This document shows, piece after piece, positions 44,941 through 57,846 of a DNA stretch of 64,000 nucleotides. The DNA comes from Phaseolus vulgaris. Taxonomy: Eukaryota; Streptophyta; Magnoliopsida; Fabales; Fabaceae. The notes beneath the pieces are model-generated. The model was not told where the DNA came from. It made no database searches and saw only the letters and a list, made by a program, of their open reading frames with translations. Both the position numbers and the translations under genes were made by a program. The stretch covers positions 16,926,193 to 16,990,192 of the forward strand of contig NC_023753.2 of assembly GCF_000499845.2 (NCBI RefSeq). Direction: 5' to 3'. How positions within the stretch are numbered: the first letter of the stretch is position 1; each line of letters opens with the position of its first letter.

Positions 44941-47324
44941 CCTTTTTTCTTTTTCTTTTTCTTTTTTACTTCTTTTTTAAGTAACTTACACCTATATTTT
45001 TAGAAATCATTTTTTTTCTTTTTATTTTAGACCAAATTAACCGTATATGATTTTTAAAAATTAACTTAATTTTTACGTAAATAAGTTTAATATGTTTTTA
45101 AGTATATTTTATACCCTTCATAATACTCTATTATTATATACCACCGGGAAATGCATTCCTAATAGCCATCATAATAATCAATAAAAGAAATAGTTATCAT
45201 AATATTATTCATAGCAGAAGAAAAATTGTACGAAAATTATGTACATCTAATCAATTATAAAAAAACATGGTATTTTCATCATATATTAATTAACTAGTAG
45301 AAACACATATATTTATACAGTATGTTTTTATGATTATAAACAACAATTAATATAATTAAAAAACGAATTATCATAATAATTAGCAAAATAAAAACTGTTA
45401 CAAAACATAAAAGAATCATTACAAAATGGAATCATTTTTATTAATTGTTATAATGATATGATTACAGAATGAAAGTATGAAATCTTATAACTGCTTGTCA
45501 TAGAAATAAAAGAGTTATTTGTTTTTGTAAGAGCAAAAATTATAAAAGAATATGCACAAAAAACGGTTACAAAAAATAATCCACATTATTAATTAAATTT
45601 AAAAAAAGATATTATGTATAGATGTAAATATTATAATTTATAACTATAAATTATTTTAAACTTATTTCAATAGTGTCTGTAGAATAATTTATGAGAACAT
45701 GTTACAAAGTATGAGTGCATAGATGAGTTTAGGACATTTTGTTCTTATATCTCAACAAATCAACACTCCTCTTTCATTATGAAAGAAGTGAATCCAGAAG
45801 AATGTACCCTTTTAATAATGAAAATGAAAATGAAAATGGGGTGTTGGCTTGAGATTTTTGAAAGTTGCAGACTTTAGTTGGATTTAATTTTTTTCGTGGT
45901 CCATGCAGGACCAGTTCTTTAATTTCCCCATGCTAAAATGCACCAATGATCAGATGGAAAAGCAGGAGAAAAATAATGAAACAATTAAATGGCAACCACC
46001 TATTTAATGTCTGTTAAGAAGAACAGGCTATTTGAAGCATTATTCTGGCAATTTCCTACACCACTCCTCCTTTGCCATTTTCTTTCACTCATACTTCCAT
46101 TATCCTAGATGAAACTATTATCCAGATTTGGTACCACAACCTATTTACATTCTTCTTTATGTAAAATGAACTTGCCAAAATGCACTGCAGTAATCAAATT
46201 GTCTGTATTGACCAACGCTGCAATGTGCTCATGTACTTGCAATTTTTATTTTTACATGGAACAACTCTTTGACTATGAAATCTAGATTCTTCAAAAATGG
46301 AAAAGTATCATAACGATAACGATACTTTCACATACGTATATGAAGATTATCTTATACTTTTTTATTTAATTTTAAGTTCTTCTGGCATACTTCTGGAAAT
46401 TTTTAAATGCTTACTAATATTCAAAAAGTATCCAAACTTTTTTTTTTTTAATTTCTTCAACAGTCTTATTCTTCGTGCTATACGAGGCTTTCATTATTTT
46501 AAGAGAAACAACAGTATATCTAAAAGGGACATAATATTTAGTTTATGTACATAGAAAAGATAAAAGGCAATATTGTATAAAAAGGAAAGATAAGGTTGTG
46601 GACATATTTGGCCAAACATATTCAAATGACAATGGTGTTGAGTTTCTTGAATTAGTAAAATTCTCTCTTCTTGATCCAAATTTAGAAACTGTGTTTTCGT
46701 TCTAAATGTTGATAACATAGATGAGGGAACTGACACTTTGATATAATTATCCAAGACTTGATTTTATGGTTGGATAAAATGTCTATTTTTAAATTGTAAC
46801 TATCATAATTATAAATTAATAAAAAATCAATATCTATTTTTAACAACAGAAGAAATTTATCTGAAATATTTTATAAACGTAAACATGGCGTGTTATAATA
46901 CTAGATTTTTTTTTAAAATATCGGTTCTCGTATCCATGCCATATTGTACCCCATGTGGTACTAAATATGTGAGCTTATAGGATGAAAGCCAACAGTTAAG
47001 ATAAATTAAATTAATTTAAAAGTTCAAATTTAACTGCATTAATTTATAACACGTCACAATCGGTGTAACCTGGAATAACTGAATACTGCACACAGGGTAT
47101 ATTACAATTTTCGAAATAAGGTGAGCTAGCCAAATCAGTAACTTCTCTCTTATATATTCTTTTTCCTTTCCCAATTGCATAAGGAAAACTGTTATATCAT
47201 TGCAAAACTGATAAAATTGATGATCTAGTAATCCAAAAGCTTTAGCCACTGGGAAATATTCCTTGGTCCGGACTTACAGAGAACTGTTAATCTGGTGCAA
47301 TGTTATTCGCTTACTCTCCTTGCC
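44941..47324 (+). other. AT-rich intergenic region
   Basis: It lies between the promoter side of the Rab gene and the 3' end of the ELF9-like gene. Very AT-rich, with short palindromic A/T patches and no supported gene. The 3' UTR of the ELF9-like gene should lie in the last few hundred bases. Confidence 0.5.
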
Positions 47325-50300
47325 TCAGTCACCTTCAAGTTCTGCACCAAATTGCTCCAGTCGAATGGCATCTTCTTGCAGATCCCTGACTAATGCATGG
47401 TTTACTGAACCATCATCTTCACTAGCATGTACTTGTCTACCACCAAACCTGAAAATAAATGAGGAAAAGAATGACTAGAGTTGATATACACGGGAAAAGG
47501 TAAATGATGATAAAAATGAGAAATAAAGGAGAAAAGAAAAGGTAAAAGCAATTGCAAATCAAGCTATTCTTTAACACTTTCAGCATATTTAAAATCTGAA
47601 TATTTATTTTAAAACTATAGTATGAAGAGTAAGAATTCAGACAATGTACCTAAACAAAATGATAATGTTTACCGACAATGATAATATTTCACTTAGGGTT
47701 TTAAATAGCATCGCTATAGCAATGCGGCCCTGCCCGCTATAAGGGTTGCTGTAGTGCCTGTAGCGGGTTGAAAATTGGTCGTAGCAGCGCTGTGTTGATT
47801 TTATAAAAATCCTTCTGATGAATATAGAAACTAGGACTTTTTCGGAGAGCTATTTTGGAATTTTAGTTTCCAAAATTGAAATTTATAGATGTAAGGATAG
47901 TGAAAATGATAAATTAAGACTTGGTTCTAGAAAATCATGCTTGATAATTTCTATTTAAGAAACCTGTAATTGACTTCTGTTAATATTTATTTATATTTTT
48001 GTTTAAGAATTAAGACACCTATGACTTTGTATTGTTAATTATAAATGTTATTAATTTCGACATCATTTTTGGGTATTTATACACATATACATTATATAAA
48101 CAATAAAAAATTTCAAAATAGCATTTATCCCACTATACGTTATCTTGCTGTAGCGTTTTTGGCGCAGGCCGCCATGCACCACTGTTAACATTTGTTTCAG
48201 TACATCATCTTAAACAGTAATTAAAAAACTTCAACAGGAAACTCACGGTGGAAATTAACAATACATGAATAATTTCCCTCAAAAAAGATTGCAGGTCTTG
48301 CATATCTTGAGTAGGCCAGGGCTAATCAGGTTTCTTTTGAAGATCAATTATCTGTGTTGAGTTTAATCAATTTTGAATGTGTTAGAATAGAAGTCCAGAT
48401 TTGTTAAAACATTTCAGATGTGAGGATATTAGTCACTTTATCACTGTAGTTGTCAATGAGATCTGTATTTAATACTTGATTGGCACAATCTCAAGTTTTA
48501 GGACTTTTACTGAGGTCTCAAGACAGAATGAAAAACATAAGATATATCAACATGAGATTTGAATCAAGTACGATCTCTTAAACAGATTACGATATCAAAG
48601 AGTACGGACAACTATTCTTATAAGACTTTCAATGACGGGCTTCTAATGCGGAAGATCTAAAAAGACAAAAAAAAGTTGACTTAGTATAGCAGAATTCAAG
48701 TTCGAGAGCCATTGAGAGGATGGAAAATAGTAAAGTTTTTTATCCTAATGGTATTCCTATTGTACTTTGGAAATGCTTGGGAGAACAAAGTATCATTTGG
48801 CTCACTAAACTATTTAATGACATTTTAAGATAAAAGTGACAAATGAATGAAAGAGTAACATTTTATATCCTATATATCAGAACGAGAGATATTTAAAATT
48901 GTGTAAATTACAGAGATAAAACGTACGAGACACATTACGAAATAATGGGAAAAGGTGCTTAAACATATATTAAGAGAGACTACTATTGTGGAGAATCAAT
49001 CTGAATTTACGTCAAGAAGATCTACAGAAATCTATTTATCTTCTTTGGGAGTTGATGGAAAGGTACACCCAAGCAAAGAAAAATATTTACATATTTTTTA
49101 AAACATGGAAAAAAAAAATATGATGAAAAAAACGTGTTGTAGAAGAATTTGAAAAAAAAGAGTTAATTAGGCTTATATCTAGCCTATGCAAGACATATTT
49201 GTTGGATAGCTACTTCTAGTGTGAGAACTCTTGGATGAGTCTTCTATAAGGATATGTTTACATTAGGGCTCAATGCCTTTATTAATTTAATCTACACTCT
49301 TAAATGTACTTAGATGTATGCTTTTTGCTGAAGATATAGTTTTGATTGAAGAATTGACAGGAGAGGCTAACTCTAAACTTGAAATTTGGAGCCAAACACT
49401 GGAATCAAAGGGTTTTTTCTTTAGTGTGAGTAAAATGGAATATATCATTGGTCTTTGTGTTTGTGCTTCCATAGCAAGCTGAGTATAGTAATTTTCAACA
49501 TAAAGAGAAGTATTGTACTATTCTACATTCGTTAGCATAGTAGTCTGGATTCATTATTACGTGTTTTATTTCTACTATAGTCATTAATTTGAATAATATA
49601 TGCTAATGGTAGCTAGCTCTGTAATAAGTCCATCATTAGCTTTTGACCTTAATGCATCTTTAGCATAATAAAATTGATTGTGTACGCAAGGAAAACAATT
49701 CTCCCAACTACTCTTGTTTTCATTAAAATGCGATGAAGTATATAAGGTTTAATGGCTTTGAATGAGGAATTTGAGATAAAGCATGCAAAAATACAAATAT
49801 ATTATATCTTTCTGATCAGTAATTTTATTCAAGTAACTTGATGTAATATTTCAGTTGTTCAAATATTAAATATAAGGTACTATGGGCATCACAAGGATTC
49901 AACACAAAAACTAAAGGGGTGGAAGTCCATTGTTAAAACACCAAGATATAAAATCATTTCAGCTAACACTTAGCAGCTTAAAATTGACTCCTATTTTACT
50001 CGGTAAACTTTGAAATTTTGGTGAACTACCTTTTTCAATATTGAATCATATAATTAAACTAAAGTATATGGATTTTTTTTATAACCACCTATTAATATTT
50101 TTTTATAACCACCTCAGTTTCTGTCCTGATCTTTCAACAATATTTTTTTAATAGCCCTTTTGTTGTCGATGAGAGTATCTATAATCAGATTTGGAGATGG
50201 TCAACTACAGAAAGTCATCATATGCCTAGGTTGAGTATGTTGCCCCTGGTGGTTATACGGATTTTTTATAACCACCTATTAAATTATTTTTTTATAACCA

Positions 50301-53300
50301 CCTCAGTTTCTGCTCCTGATGTTTCAACAACATTTTTAATAGAACCTTCTCTTGTCGATGAATGTCTAGAATCAGATTTGGAGATGGTCAACTACAGAAA
50401 GTCATCACGCGTAGGTTGAGTATGCTGCTTAAATGATGCAGTAAGTTGCTACAATACGAAGGTTATTGTTAGGACAGAAAAAAAAGGAAAAGACATGGAA
50501 GGTGTATTAGAGGAGAAATGTAAAAAATAAAGGTTAAGGGAGTGGTTAGTTAGTTGGTTAGGGTTGGTCTTTCGGTTTAGGGAAGGGGGATGATTTTTTT
50601 ATTACAGTTTTGTTGACAGGAGAAGTCCTGGGTGAAAGGAATAATTGTTTCCTTTGTGAATGTTCTAATTGTACAATGGTGTAGAAATAAACAGAGGTTA
50701 TTCAGTATTTCTCTGTGTTCTTGGCGTATCTTTGGTTGCTTGTTTTTGGGTTCGTAACAGTTATGCATATATTGCAAAGAAGAAAATGGATAAAATGCAG
50801 GTATAGTTACCATCTTCCATTCATCAATTCTATGCACTTTTGGGCATCCTTCCTATCCTTGAATTTTACCAAAACAACTCCCTGAGGATGATTCTCACAT
50901 ATCTACAGAAAAAAGACCAGCAGGTAACATGAAAAATGATATAAAATTAGAGAGCACAAATACAATAGTTGCATGAATATGATGGGTGTTTGAGTAGTAA
51001 CACTACTACAATAAACACTAGGGATAGTGGATAGAACAAAATTTCTAAAACTAGGGTATAGATGTGGGGTGATATGTCACACATAATTATGGAAATATAT
51101 AAATCAAGTAAATGAATTAGAAGAAATATACAATTTCCAAGTAAATTCCATCAACAGTTGTCATACCAGAATGTAACCAAGTCATAACTCAGTTGAAGCA
51201 GTGTTACGATAATACAGAAATACATACACTATAAGCTTAGGCCTCTCAAACTATAGAGGGATGGACAAGAATTAGTACAATACTTACAAAGCTGTATTCT
51301 AGAATCAAATTTTCCCCGGGCCTTCAGGTGGAACTAGGACTTTAAATGAAGATGCACCAATCAAACATATAGTTCAGTAATTACATTTTCTTAAAATGTA
51401 TTTTATTAAAAATATCATTTAACAAAGAAAGATCTTAATTTTACCTACCCACCAGATACTTCAATCTGTATCCGATACTCAAGGATACTTTACCGACATC
51501 GTTAAAGTATCTAATCTATAAAGCACTAATATTTTTATGATGACAATAATTTATAATTTTTTATTTTGACAATGTCTGATAAATGTGATTTTAATTTGGA
51601 TTTACACAATTGCAATTATATATTTCTTATATTTTAAGGAATTTTTATACATTTTTCAATAGGTATATATGTCACTTATCGTATCCTATTATTTTCAAAA
51701 ATAAGTATCGAATACACATATTGTATCCATGCATCATAGGAGACAACCAGTCAGGTAATTTTGCCACCTTGAGACACTTTCAGTGACATGGGAATGTTTT
51801 TAGGGTAGCACGGAGAAGAATTTAAAAAAAAAATCGTATTAAATGGTCAAATATATGATCTTAAAACATGACATGTGGCTCAATGATAGTGCTAACAACT
51901 ACTAAAAACGCTCTCATTTAAGAAAAGCTTCAAAAAACTCTCTCGTTGGGGAATAGCTTAAAAACATTCTTGTTCAAGATAAGTATTTCAATTCATGATA
52001 AAAGAAATAGATATGAGAAAAGTTTATATGTTCAGAAAATTTAATTATAGAGGCTTCAAGGGTTACATGATAGATTTATAATACATCTCATCTTTTATCC
52101 CTTCGTTTTAAAACACCTCCTAAACAATATTAAGTTTACACAAAGCCTTCACCGCCTAAATCCACCACCAAAAGATAGGCTTGGGCACACACCTATGGCA
52201 TCATAGATTTAGTAAGGTCTAAATGGATTCTAGAAGAAAAGAAAAAAAAAGTAAACATAAATGTATTTTTCACTCAATTGATTTAATTGGTACAAAATAT
52301 TTAATAGAAAACGAGAGAAAAAATAGAAAAAGGAAAGAGAAGCAACTTTGTTTAACTTTTAAGGCATATATAGACCAATTACCTTGACAGAATCTACAGG
52401 ACCAAGCTTTGTACACTCCTCTTTAACGTCTTCTTCTAGTTCTAAACGCAGATTTTCATCAGCCTGCATACATTGGGTAATATCAGAAAATGTCCAACGT
52501 GTGAAATAGAAGCACCAAGTTATAATTAAATGTCCAATGAGAAAAGCAGGAAATCCTATTATAGTTATTAAAAAGGCACCTAGCATAACTCTACTTTAAA
52601 AGTTAATTCAAGGGGGAGTGATAGCATGAGCCCAAAAACAGCATTTTGGTCAAATTCCTAGCGAATGTGGGACATCTAAACACACACACACACACACTCG
52701 GGACTGCATATTTGGAATGTGAAGTTTACAAGACTACTGCACATCGAGACTTGCCTAAGCCTGGTAAGGAATATTTTGGTCATATTTCTTACTAATGTGT
52801 GATCATTACCATCTATCACCATCAAAATACAAAAAAAGAAAAAAGGTTAGTTGTGATCACAAAATGTACATATTCTAAATATGCATGCTATAATTTTTAA
52901 AGGCATAAAAAACTTCAGTAGCAATTTGTTTCGGTGATCTATATAACGATGTCCACAGGCAGAAGTAAGGACACTAGTAGAGCAAGTTTGTAGTGTGATA
53001 ATTGTATCCAGAAAATAAGCAAAATTCAGTAGCACAACCCTCATTTCAGCTGGAGAAAACATAAAACGAAGGATCATAGTTGCTGGAATTGAAACTTTTG
53101 CATCATCACGACCACCTGAGCCATACAATTAGAAACACATTACTACAAGGGATGCATGCTAAATAAGAAAAATAACTCCCTGAAAATTAATCTAAAAATT
53201 TCAACCAAAACAGTCTAAATTTCTCATACTACTGATATTGAAAAAAGACTCTGCAGGTCATGTAAGCATAGCATGCTCTCTAGACCCATCATCATCAAAA

Positions 53301-56300
53301 GCAGACAAGAGAACAGACTACATTCTAGTTCAAAGTTTTATAAATGATGCTCAACATTTGCAACGGCTCCACTACTCATAAGAATAATATATTACAGAAT
53401 TCAATAAGATATCAATTAGTTAACTTCACAAACTCAGATATATCTAATAATTTTGTTTTATTATATGACTTATGGTTAAGTTGTTTTATTTATTTCTAGT
53501 GCAAAATATTACATTGAACTATGATATATTTGGAGTAATTTTGTTGTCTTTAAATTAAATCTTACAATTTGATACAAATTAAGATTCACAATTCAAAAAT
53601 CAGCTTGGTGGTGCACCGTTCGAATCTCAATTGATAACCAACCTAGCTCAGTACACAACCAAGGGATCTACTGTACAGGTAAAGACTTGACCCACTCACT
53701 GTCTAGAAATTTCTGGTAAAAATATTTACCGAAGGGTAAATCAATATTGTATTTTAATGAAAAAATAAAATAAATGGAAAGGGAAATTTAGGCTAAATTT
53801 AAGATTGGATTGGAAACCAGTCATAATCCAGAAACATCAACTTGAAAATTTTGGGAGACAAAGGCATACCCCATCCAAGCATTTTTTCTTCCACCCTTTT
53901 CAATTTCTTTTTCTTTTTATTGTCTACTTGCTTGGATACAAACCTGTCTCCTGCATTTTTAAAGAAAGCTTAATCAAGCAACAGCAGGCATAATAAATAC
54001 TAAATTATTAGTTTAAGACATGGATTCCATATGACAAATATCTAACAATAATTATCAGAAGTTTGTCATAGGAAATATTAAGAATCTAATAACAGTTACC
54101 TTTCTGCTGAAATTTAGCCTGGCTGACAGACATAGGAATCTTGCCACCAGGGCGAAAAGGTGCTCCATCTAAAATTTGAATTGCCAAAGCCACCGAAGGT
54201 TCCTAGTAAATGCAACATAATTAAAATTTGAAACTCTGTTACAATCACAACTATGTGTCACAAGGGAGCACAACAAGGGACTTACCTTAAGATATGTAAC
54301 CAGAGCATCTCCCTTATTCTTTCCTGTCTCTTTATCAACATAGAGCTTCACACGAGGTCTTTTGGTTTCTGGGTCCTATAACAACCATGACCGGAATTTT
54401 AAGACCCTTATGATCTAATCATGAGAAACTAATAATGACATGAATTAGATCTCAATTGTTTATAATTTTACAATTTAAAATAGATAATATAATGTAGAAA
54501 TAGAAATATACCTCCTTTATAATTCCACATTTGGAAAATACCTCCACAATCTGCAATATATTACTCATAGTCATGTTAATTATTGCAACAAATTTTACAC
54601 TCAGGAAATTGAGACAAAAGTTGATACTTACTTCATCGGTGGTAACATCCTCAGGCAACCCATTTACATAAACATGTGTATTGATCTTTAATTCAAACCA
54701 GCTATCCGGGGGTTTATTAGCTTCCTGAAACAGAATGAGATCAATGGAGGTAAACAGAATGAGATCAATGGAGGTGCCATTTGTCTCCAATAAGAGGTAC
54801 TCGTTTCCAAGTCAAAGCAACAAAGATAAGAAAATGCATCGTGGGGATTGATACAGACAATATGGAAAGAAAAGGGGCACCTTCTTGTCAGTTTGTTGAT
54901 CTGAAAGTTTCCTTTTTCCACCTGCTACCACACTGATATCATTTGCTTCGTTTGTTTTGTTTGCATTGTTCACTTCTTCCTTTAAGGAAGGATCAGAAAC
55001 ACCTAATTTTGAACTGTCTTCAAACTTTTCAGAGGCATCAGAATTAGTTATTGTTGGAAAAACTTCCTCTTCTTGCAAGAAGGTCATGTCCTCAACCCTA
55101 TAAGGTTCAGTGCTTCCAGTTGGATACTCCTATGATATAATAACTTTATCAATCACACTAGACAAAATTAAAAAAAAAATACATTCAAGAAACAATCAAC
55201 AACTTTGGCCCTACAAGGGCGTTACTGAGATTTATAAATTACTTCAAGGATACACAAACACAAAAAGTATAACAGGCCTCAAGGTTGTAAAGACAACATT
55301 CTGATTCGCGATATTATAATGAAAAGGAAAATGGAAACACTACATTATTCACACAAAACAAAATGTGACTGGCAGAAACCAAACCAAAAAGAGAAGTAAT
55401 CAAATCCAAGTAAAAAAAAATGAGTATCCAGAACAGAAGCACTTCAGCTTTATTCAGTTTTTTTAGAATATTAGATTTAACACTTCATAAAGATTCTGAC
55501 TTCTTGATGTATTAAAAAACATAAAAAAAAATACACTTGAGAAACACTTGTATAGTGTGGTGGTTCTCTTAAAGATTGATATGGATATCAATCTTTTCTC
55601 TCTTTCTCACCTAAACTCAAAAGGTCCGTGCACTCTGAATTGCTAACTCAGACACAGATCTCTCACTCGAGGAATTAAACATTTCCTCAAGAATTTATGA
55701 ATCCACCTCCATTCCATACATCCTGGTCCTATATATAAAGCTTAAAAACACCACTAACTACCAATCCACAAACCTTGACAGCATAATACTTTCATGAAAT
55801 TTTCTACTTATTATTACAGGTTCTGAAGAAGTTTAGAGAAAGAGAAAGTATTCCCTCCTGATGAATTAAAAGAATTCCCAGAACTTGTAATGTAATATCT
55901 AGTACCCAACAGTAGCCATGAAAATTTCATACTTAACATAAGCCACAATGCAGTGATGAGGCATTGAATAGATTCAAAGGAAAGATTAATAGTTAGTTAA
56001 CATTTGTGTTAAACATAAAACATATACACAGTAAATCTTACAAAGTAACTGCAACTCTTCTGAATATGTAAATATTATGATATCCATTAAAACTTTAATT
56101 ATAAAATTGATAGTGAAGTAGATTCATTCATATGGTTTGGGCATAAATTGCCTTACAGAGTGTTTCAGATTCCATTATAACCTTATAGCTAGTGTCGTTT
56201 GGTTTAAATTTGAGAATTGATTTTGTAAGTGTACACTTGTTTCAATAATCTTAAGCAATGTTGCTTGTGGAAGTAACAGATTACCAGAAACGCATATTCT

Positions 56301-57846
56301 ATTTATTTTGGAAATGTATACAGTATCAAATTAATATTCAATTTTATCCATTTATCATGACACATAACATGTAAGCCCATCAGCATGGTAGAAGCTTCAT
56401 TTGTTTTTCTTTTGCTTCTGCCCAAGGTGGATTGGGTATGCAGTATGAGGGATCAATTCCGCTAGATGCCAAACAAGAACTATTACAGCAACGTTTGATT
56501 CTAGGGATTCAAATGCTCATGTAGCTGGTGCAGAAGGCAAAATCTAAAACAAAAGACCCTATTGTTTCAATGCAATGTGTTATTGAGTCACCTATTTCAG
56601 GTGTGAATGTGGTTAGCATGCCATAATAATATGCTCAAAAATGGAAACAAGTGATCAGTTGACAACAAATGTAAAATCAGCCCAACAAAAACACGTAAGC
56701 CTCAAAAAACAGTTCAAACTTCAAAAGAGTGACAACTTGATTAAGGTTAATCTAAATTCCTGGGCATCAAAATTTAGTTAAGCTTGTAGCCTATCTTCAT
56801 TTATTCATATAATATAACAAAGAACATCATTGGTCACACAAAGTATGATATTAAAAATTTATGATGATATCAGTGATACACATGTCATGCACCAACCTGG
56901 GGAACCCAAGCCCTAAGATTCCTGTCCCACTTATATACGGTTCCATCATCATCAGTAAATTCTTCTTCACCCTCAGGTGGCGTCGAAGGTCTCTCAGAAT
57001 CTTCTCCTGCCGCAGTACCACCAACATTGCCTGCAAAGGATCCAAAATCTGAACCTTCCACCTGTGCCTCTGCCTCTTGAATCTCCTTTTCCCACCTTTC
57101 AAACTCGTCAACATCGTGAGCAGACACTACATACAGGTCACACTCTAAAGCTCCCCAAATAAAAATAATAATATTGGGAAATCCTAAGCAAAAGAGAAGA
57201 AAAGTCATACCTGCAGCTGAGGAATCGAGCCCCTGCCGGTTAATTTGAGTCCACAGGTCAGAAACTGAGGACAAGGGCTGCCACTCACTCCTTCCTTCAG
57301 ACCACACAAACGTATTTTCGGAGAGATATCCATTCAAGAAATGTTCTGTCCAAGTCAATTTCCATTTAAATATCACAAATAGAGGTTTCAATTTCAACAT
57401 AAAATCACAGGTGCGCTCAAAGTCGACACAGTGCTGCCTCAGCTTTCACTTAGTTGGAGAGAACAAACAGAAAAAATCAAAATATACAATACCTAACCCT
57501 AGCTCCACTCCACTTTGTTCATTTCAAACACAAAAAACATTCAAAGAAAAAGAAATTAATATTGAAAAAACTCACCGCGCAACTCTGAGAAGGCGTAAGG
57601 ACCAACCTGTTGCTGATCCTCACCAAGAACATACCATCCCACTTCAGTAACCTTTTCGCCTACGGAACCAAAACGTAATCGAATAAGGAACTTACCCAAA
57701 TAAGAGAAACTAATTTGTTTTTATTTTCTTCTTCTGCGAATAAGAGTTGAGAAACGAAAAGGATGAACGAAAACAAGTGTGCATCCATCAGTACCTTGCG
57801 GTTGCGGCGGAGGTTGGTGGCTCTCGCCACCATTTTGCGAATTCAT
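47325..57846 (-). CDS. ELF9: ELF9-like / Tat-SF1-type splicing factor (GYF, RRM and UHM domains)
   Basis: Fourteen exons, 5' to 3' on the minus strand: 57846-57795, 57659-57576, 57345-57211, 57126-56897, 55129-54881, 54724-54632, 54550-54512, 54375-54286, 54202-54100, 53950-53870, 53115-53039, 52463-52383, 50902-50811, 47448-47325. The total is 1530 nt, encoding 509 aa, in frame throughout with GT-AG borders. A GYF-like domain (about 19-75; [20 protein letters not shown]) is followed by an acidic region, RRM1 (about 266-355; [24 protein letters not shown]) and a C-terminal U2AF-homology motif (about 400-490) with the characteristic R-W-F (468-470) that binds tryptophan ligands of splicing factors. 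The closest family I know is Arabidopsis ELF9 and animal HTATSF1/yeast Cus2, nuclear proteins linked to U2 snRNP and, for ELF9, to control of SOC1 mRNA and flowering. Intact by reading. Confidence 0.92.
47695..48190 (+). mobile_element. Possible DNA transposon remnant with GC-rich ends in ELF9-like intron 13
   Basis: GC-rich ends (GCAATGCGGCCCTGCCCGCT at about 47718; reverse-complemented right end GCATGGCGGCCTGCGCC near 48175) enclose an AT-rich core of about 400 bp. They stand out sharply from the host intron. The resemblance of the two ends as inverted repeats is partial. This could be a non-autonomous hAT- or Mutator-like element. Confidence 0.35.
48720..49475 (+). mobile_element. LINE reverse-transcriptase fragment in ELF9-like intron 13
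   Basis: Plus-strand pieces in several frames match the RT of the RTE/L1-like LINEs common in plants: [51 protein letters not shown] and [16 protein letters not shown] (the FADD box changed to FAED), then SKMEYI. It is in opposite orientation to the host gene and riddled with stops and frameshifts. Confidence 0.65.
50066..50430 (+). repeat. Tandem duplication of about 190 bp in ELF9-like intron 13
   Basis: GGATTTTTTTTATAACCACC near 50070 recurs near 50260. Both copies continue with CACCTCAGTTTCTG, AATCAGATTTGGAGATGGTC, AACTACAGAAAGTCATCA and GTAGGTTGAGTATG or near variants. The second copy keeps a short reading ([20 protein letters not shown]) that may be a coding relic of a retroelement. 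Origin not identified. Confidence 0.75.
50467..50759 (+). mobile_element. Solo LTR (293 bp) with 5-bp target duplication in ELF9-like intron 13
   Basis: Begins TGTTAGGACAG and ends GGTTCGTAACA (TG...CA with TGTTA/TAACA inverted ends). It is flanked by GTTAT at 50462-50466 and again at 50760-50764. No PBS or polypurine tract adjoins it, as expected after LTR-LTR recombination. Its 3' end is about 50 bp from the exon 13 splice donor (50810 going down), so it sits very near a splice site. Confidence 0.85.
51455..51745 (+). repeat. Dispersed repeat-like segment in ELF9-like intron 12
   Basis: CTGTATCCGATACTCAAGGA on the left and AAGTATCGAATACACA...TGTATCCATGCATCATAGG on the right have partly complementary GTATCC/CGATAC cores around an AT-rich middle. 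This may be a small DNA element. Family not identified. Confidence 0.3.
52680..52697 (+). repeat. (CA)9 microsatellite
   Basis: Perfect CA dinucleotides within intron 11 of the ELF9-like gene. Confidence 0.95.
54725..54774 (+). repeat. Short tandem duplication (about 23 bp, two copies) in ELF9-like intron 5
   Basis: AACAGAATGAGATCAATGGA occurs twice in a row next to the exon 6 acceptor. On the minus strand this region supplies the pyrimidine tract upstream of the acceptor, so the duplication doubles it. Confidence 0.9.
55540..55800 (-). repeat. Possible solo LTR in ELF9-like intron 4
   Basis: On the minus strand the segment has a TATA-like CTTTATATATAGGACC, then GGAATGGAGGTGGATTCATA and an inverted GATTGATATCCATATCAATC. 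The layout looks like an LTR promoter and R region. Termini and target duplication were not found. The remainder of intron 4 (55130-56896) holds nothing I recognise. Confidence 0.3.

Noticed and set aside
54725..54774. Extra exon sequence between ELF9-like exons 5 and 6
   Set aside because: The duplicated 23-bp unit is intronic; the exon 5 to exon 6 junction is in frame without it and matches the family sequence.
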